Shown: piece after piece, positions 51,940-54,728 of the stretch | Position numbering within the stretch: position 1 is the stretch's first letter | How the letters are laid out: each line of letters begins with the position of its first letter | Assembly (NCBI RefSeq): GCF_003013405.1 | Contig: NZ_PXZL01000019.1 | Location: forward strand, 1 to 54,728 | Source: Brevibacillus formosus | GTDB taxonomy: Bacteria; Bacillota; Bacilli; Brevibacillales; Brevibacillaceae | Direction of reading: 5' to 3' | Length of the DNA stretch: 54,728 nucleotides | The notes under the pieces: model-generated | Database searches by the model: none | The model's input: only the letters and a program-made list of their open reading frames with translations | Told to the model about the DNA's origin: nothing | Position numbers and translations under genes: made by a program

Positions 51940-52206
51940 GGCTTGTGTAAAAAGGAGAAGCCGACGAACTACCTGATAAGTTTTACCAGATAACGGTGAT
52001 TATTAGGTGGTGCAAAGCGAGTGGGAATCTGTTAAAATCGGTCGGTGGCTTTGTGTCAGGACGGATGAAATCCATACGTTCGGTATTTCCAAATCATGAC
52101 AGAATGGGTGTTGTAGCGCTCGGTGACAGGAAAAGGCTGAACATAAAACTGTCTTTCTGTACGTCTAATGTTCGGGATTTTGTGTCAAGTGTTTTTTTTA
52201 GGGTAA
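51940..52206 (+). other. Intergenic region before nrdJ
   Basis: The 380-bp gap between pyk and nrdJ holds no credible gene. The 9-mer GGTAAAACT occurs at 51877-51885, inverted at 51979-51987 and again at 52251-52259. No cobalamin riboswitch could be recognised: neither the GCCACTG B12 box nor the core folds are present. The NrdR boxes and promoter lie in its last 100 bp. Confidence 0.5.
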
Positions 52207-52254
52207 ACACAACATCTAGTATTGTCGAAAATTATTTCGCACAATATATAGGTA
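52207..52254 (+). promoter_or_regulatory. Tandem NrdR boxes and nrdJ promoter
   Basis: Two sites resemble the NrdR consensus ACACwATATATwGTGT: 52207-52222 (ACACAACATCTAGTAT, 13 of 16) and 52239-52254 (GCACAATATATAGGTA, 12 contiguous matches). Their 32-bp spacing, three helical turns, is the usual NrdR layout. TTGTCG (52222-52227) and TATATA (52245-52250), 17 bp apart, form the promoter, and the downstream box covers the -10, so NrdR would repress when dNTP/ATP is high. Confidence 0.8.
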
Positions 52255-52271
52255 AAACTATTGAGTTTTAC
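52252..52271 (+). promoter_or_regulatory. Perfect palindrome at the nrdJ transcript start
   Basis: GTAAAACT-ATTG-AGTTTTAC is a perfect 8-4-8 palindrome beginning right after the -10. It may be a second operator or a 5' hairpin on the mRNA. Its left arm recurs twice upstream. Confidence 0.5.
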
Positions 52272-52319
52272 AGATAAAGATAGGTAAACTAGAGAGGAAA
52301 GATTTGAAGGAGGAACGAT

Positions 52320-54581
52320 ATGCTGGCGACTGAAACCGTATCCCGAACACAATTTTTGCGGGATGAATTCTTAGATCAATATCCTGATTTTCCGAACCAT
52401 ATGAGTCCTCTGGGACAATTTGTTTACTACCGTACTTATTCTCGTTTTGTACCGGAAAAAGGAAGACGTGAAACGTGGAAAGAAACTTGCCGCCGCTCGG
52501 TGGATTACAATATTAAGCTGGCTTATCAGCATTTGAACAAAATCGGAATGTACGCCGATTCTCGCGCAATGGAAAAAGAGGCAGAAGGTTTGTTTGACAA
52601 CATGTTTAACCTTCGTCAGTTTTTGTCTGGCCGTACCTTGTGGGTTGGCGGTGCAGACAACGGCGTAGCGGATTTGTATCCGTTGGCGAACTTCAACTGC
52701 TCTTTCCTGAACATCAAGTCTTGGGATGACTTGGGCGATTTGTTCTACCTTCTCTTGGTAGGAACTGGCGTAGGCTTCAAATGCACGAAGGAAATGGCTG
52801 CTGGACTGGGCCCGATTCGCACGAATGTTTCGCTGCTTTCTTCTGAATACAGACCGCTGCCAAAGCATCAGCGCCTGGAGCGTTCTGAGCTGAATGTACT
52901 AGATAACGGCTTTGCCAAAATTTATGTAGGTGACAGTAAAGAAGGCTGGGTAGAATCCCTACGTCTCTACCTGCAAATTTTGACAGATTCCACCTACGAG
53001 CACATTCACACCGTGAAAATTTCTTATAACAGCGTGCGTCCGAAAGGCGAGCGACTGAAGCGTTTTGGCGGTACTGCTAGTGGTCATGAGCCGCTTCGCG
53101 AAATGTTTGAAGGAATCGATAAAGTGTTGAAAAACCAAATCGACCAGCATTTGGCACCAATCGAGAGTGATGAAAAAGGATACGGTAAAATCCGTCCGAT
53201 ACATATTCTCGACATTGGAAACCTCATCGGAGCAAACGTCGTCGTAGGTGGCGTGCGCCGTACAGCGGAAATTTTCCTGTTTGATCACGATGACTACGAG
53301 TGCATGCTGGCGAAATACGGCATCAACGGCTTCTGGACTGAGGATCAGCTGAACCATCACCGTCGTGTGGGCGAGCTGTTGGGAGAGCACAAGCCTGTAT
53401 GGTTTGACAGCATCCAAAATGTAGGAGACGGACGCTTTGGTCTGGATCACCGCCGCATGTCCAACAACTCTATTGCCTTTACTAAACAACCAACCAAGCC
53501 ATTCTTGAACCTCGTGTTCACTTTGATGCAATTGGAAGGCGAACCGGGCTTCATCAACCTGGAAGAAGCAAACCGTCGTCGTCCAAATGCAGAGGGCTTG
53601 AACCCTTGTGCAGAAATCCTGCTCGATTCTTATGGCGTCTGCAACCTGACGACAGTCAATCTGGTTGAATTCGTGAAGGATCGCGAGGATGGCTCCAAAT
53701 ATCTGGATCTCGATGGCTTGCTCGAAGCACAACGCAAATCTGCTCGTGCCGGTCTGCGCATGACGCTGGTTACGTTGGAGCTGCCGCATTGGGATACCGT
53801 TCAACAGCGTGACCGTTTGCTCGGAACTTCCCTCACAGGTGTGAAGGATGCGCTGGCATCCCTTGGCTATACAGAAGAGCAAGAGCTCGAATTGCTGCGC
53901 CAGCTGGGCGATGCTGCTCGTGACGAGGCAAACCGTTATGCGTATGAGCTGCGTGTGAACTCCCCGCTCTTGGTAACGACAGTGAAGCCGGAAGGTACGC
54001 TGTCTCAGGTAGCTGGTGGTGTCTCCAGCGGTCTGCACTGGTCCCATTCGCCGTACTACATCCGCCGCATTCGCATCAATGCTGAGGATCCATTGGCAAA
54101 AGCAGTACAAGCTCTTGGCTGGACAGTCAACCCAGAGGTAGGAACACCAGGCGAAACGTATGAAGAGCGCATGGCAAATGCACGTACACTCGTAATCGAT
54201 TTCCCTGTGGCATCAGGTGCAGAAGAAACAAAGAACGAAGTAAGTGCAAAACGCCAATTCGATACGTACTTCCGTTTCCAGAAAGAATATACCGAGCACA
54301 ACTCTTCGAACACCATTACGGTACGCAAGGAAGAGTGGGCAGAAGTAGAAGACATCGTTTACGATAACTGGGATAATTTCGTAGGTGTATCCTTCTTGCA
54401 ATTGGATGGAGGAAACTACCAATTAGCTCCATATGAAGAGTGCACCAAAGAACAGTACGAGGCATTGAAGCAGTCCATGAAGCCATTTGATCCTGCGATT
54501 TTGCAGCAGTATGAAACCGGCGGCGAGGCTGATCTGTCCACGGCTGAATCTTGCGAGGGCGGAGCTTGCCCGATTCGTTAA
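52320..54581 (+). CDS. nrdJ: Adenosylcobalamin-dependent ribonucleoside-triphosphate reductase (class II)
   Basis: The 753-residue enzyme resembles the monomeric B12-dependent reductase of Lactobacillus leichmannii (RtpR type), which makes dNTPs from NTPs without oxygen or iron. Evidence includes [11 protein letters not shown] and [10 protein letters not shown] (first redox Cys), GTGVGFKC, the active-site stretch [20 protein letters not shown] with thiyl and second redox Cys, [14 protein letters not shown], and the C-terminal shuttle pair C745/C750 (CEGGACPIR). The start follows GAAGGAGG. It is controlled by tandem NrdR boxes and followed by a terminator. No vitamin B12 transport or synthesis gene is in the window. 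Confidence 0.95.
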   Translation: MLATETVSRTQFLRDEFLDQYPDFPNHMSPLGQFVYYRTYSRFVPEKGRRETWKETCRRSVDYNIKLAYQHLNKIGMYADSRAMEKEAEGLFDNMFNLRQFLSGRTLWVGGADNGVADLYPLANFNCSFLNIKSWDDLGDLFYLLLVGTGVGFKCTKEMAAGLGPIRTNVSLLSSEYRPLPKHQRLERSELNVLDNGFAKIYVGDSKEGWVESLRLYLQILTDSTYEHIHTVKISYNSVRPKGERLKRFGGTASGHEPLREMFEGIDKVLKNQIDQHLAPIESDEKGYGKIRPIHILDIGNLIGANVVVGGVRRTAEIFLFDHDDYECMLAKYGINGFWTEDQLNHHRRVGELLGEHKPVWFDSIQNVGDGRFGLDHRRMSNNSIAFTKQPTKPFLNLVFTLMQLEGEPGFINLEEANRRRPNAEGLNPCAEILLDSYGVCNLTTVNLVEFVKDREDGSKYLDLDGLLEAQRKSARAGLRMTLVTLELPHWDTVQQRDRLLGTSLTGVKDALASLGYTEEQELELLRQLGDAARDEANRYAYELRVNSPLLVTTVKPEGTLSQVAGGVSSGLHWSHSPYYIRRIRINAEDPLAKAVQALGWTVNPEVGTPGETYEERMANARTLVIDFPVASGAEETKNEVSAKRQFDTYFRFQKEYTEHNSSNTITVRKEEWAEVEDIVYDNWDNFVGVSFLQLDGGNYQLAPYEECTKEQYEALKQSMKPFDPAILQQYETGGEADLSTAESCEGGACPIR

Positions 54582-54600
54582 GCGATCCGAATTATATAAG

Positions 54601-54641
54601 ACAGGGGGAGGCTGCAAAAAGCAGTCTGCCTCTGTTTTTTT
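54601..54641 (+). terminator. Terminator after nrdJ
   Basis: The arms ACAG-GGGGAGGCTGC and GCAG-TCTGCCTCTGT pair with bulges and are followed by seven T residues. Confidence 0.85.
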
Positions 54642-54643
54642 AT

Positions 54644-54728
54644 GTGGCTGCGGTGGAGAGAAGAATATTTCCAGTCTAGGCTCCAGGCTCCGTCCTGCTG
54701 GGGGCTGGGACTGCCCGCTCCGAAGGGA
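54644..54728. repeat. Palindromic intergenic repeat R2, copy 2 (cut by window end)
   Basis: From GTGGCTG at 54644 the sequence follows the left half of R2 copy 1: GTGGCTGcGGTGGAGAGAAG, then TATTTCCAGTCTA, the Gly/Cys-rich middle with CCGCTCCGAAG. The window ends before the inner and right arms, so only the left quarter to third is visible. Confidence 0.75.

Noticed and set aside
51996..52277. Open frame of 93 codons upstream of nrdJ
   Set aside because: It runs through the NrdR boxes and promoter, and has no ribosome binding site or recognisable product.
51940..52319. Cobalamin riboswitch upstream of the B12-dependent reductase
   Set aside because: The B12 box and conserved core sequences are not found.

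Overview
The window looks like part of the chromosome of a spore-forming member of the Bacillales, most likely Brevibacillus or a close relative in the Paenibacillaceae. The evidence is: the B. subtilis-like gene order ytoI/ytpI/dnaE/malic enzyme/accD-accA/pfkA/pyk; a cluster of YheC/YheD spore-coat ATP-grasp proteins next to yheB; a protein built from gamma-SASP-like repeats; a class II (B12-dependent) ribonucleotide reductase; strong GGAGG-type ribosome binding sites; and frequent GTG/TTG starts. I see no rRNA, tRNA, CRISPR array, transposase or prophage. All assignments come from reading the sequence; no database search was run.

Layout. 1-330: palindromic repeat (family R1). 328-2154: TspO-like membrane protein and MTA/SAH deaminase, convergent. 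2309-8451: an amino-sugar (probably MurNAc/GlcNAc) scavenging operon: RpiR/MurR regulator, serine hydrolase, ABC binding protein, two permeases and a BadF/NAGK-type kinase. 8579-11560: PAS histidine kinase, DUF3870 protein and a GAF-GGDEF diguanylate cyclase, convergent with an NhaC antiporter. 13140-16131: a thiol-redox island: thioredoxin-reductase-like flavoprotein, glutaredoxin-like protein and 2-Cys peroxiredoxin in one operon behind a Fur/PerR-like operator, then a second TrxR-like flavoprotein on the other strand.

16491-29880: the most striking region, a tightly packed 11-gene run that looks like an exopolysaccharide operon without an obvious named counterpart. It holds a membrane-anchored glycosidase-like protein, a membrane HEAT-repeat protein, a processive GT2 synthase, a receiver protein with a possibly degenerate GGDEF-like N-terminus, a UDP-HexNAc 6-dehydrogenase, a GlmS paralogue, a small unknown protein, a GlmU cut back to its uridyltransferase half, two exported proteins carrying three copies of a GH18-like barrel, and an unknown cytoplasmic protein. 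Together they would supply UDP-GlcNAc and UDP-HexNAcA and polymerise, export and trim an amino-sugar/uronic-acid polymer.

29938-37576: sporulation island: gamma-SASP-like repeat protein and four tandem YheC/YheD ATP-grasp genes, divergent from yheB. 37791-51877: conserved housekeeping block (ytoI, ArsR-DUF2087 regulator, ytpI, dnaE, malic enzyme, FadR-type regulator, accD, accA, pfkA, pyk) with recognisable control sites: a LexA box before dnaE, a GntR/FadR palindrome before the malic enzyme gene, and paired palindromes before pfkA. 52200-54581: nrdJ behind a tandem NrdR box. Two families of long nested palindromic intergenic repeats (R1 at 62-265 and 39465-39666; R2 at 39148-39377 and 54644-end) occur, and R1 shows a compensatory base change between copies.
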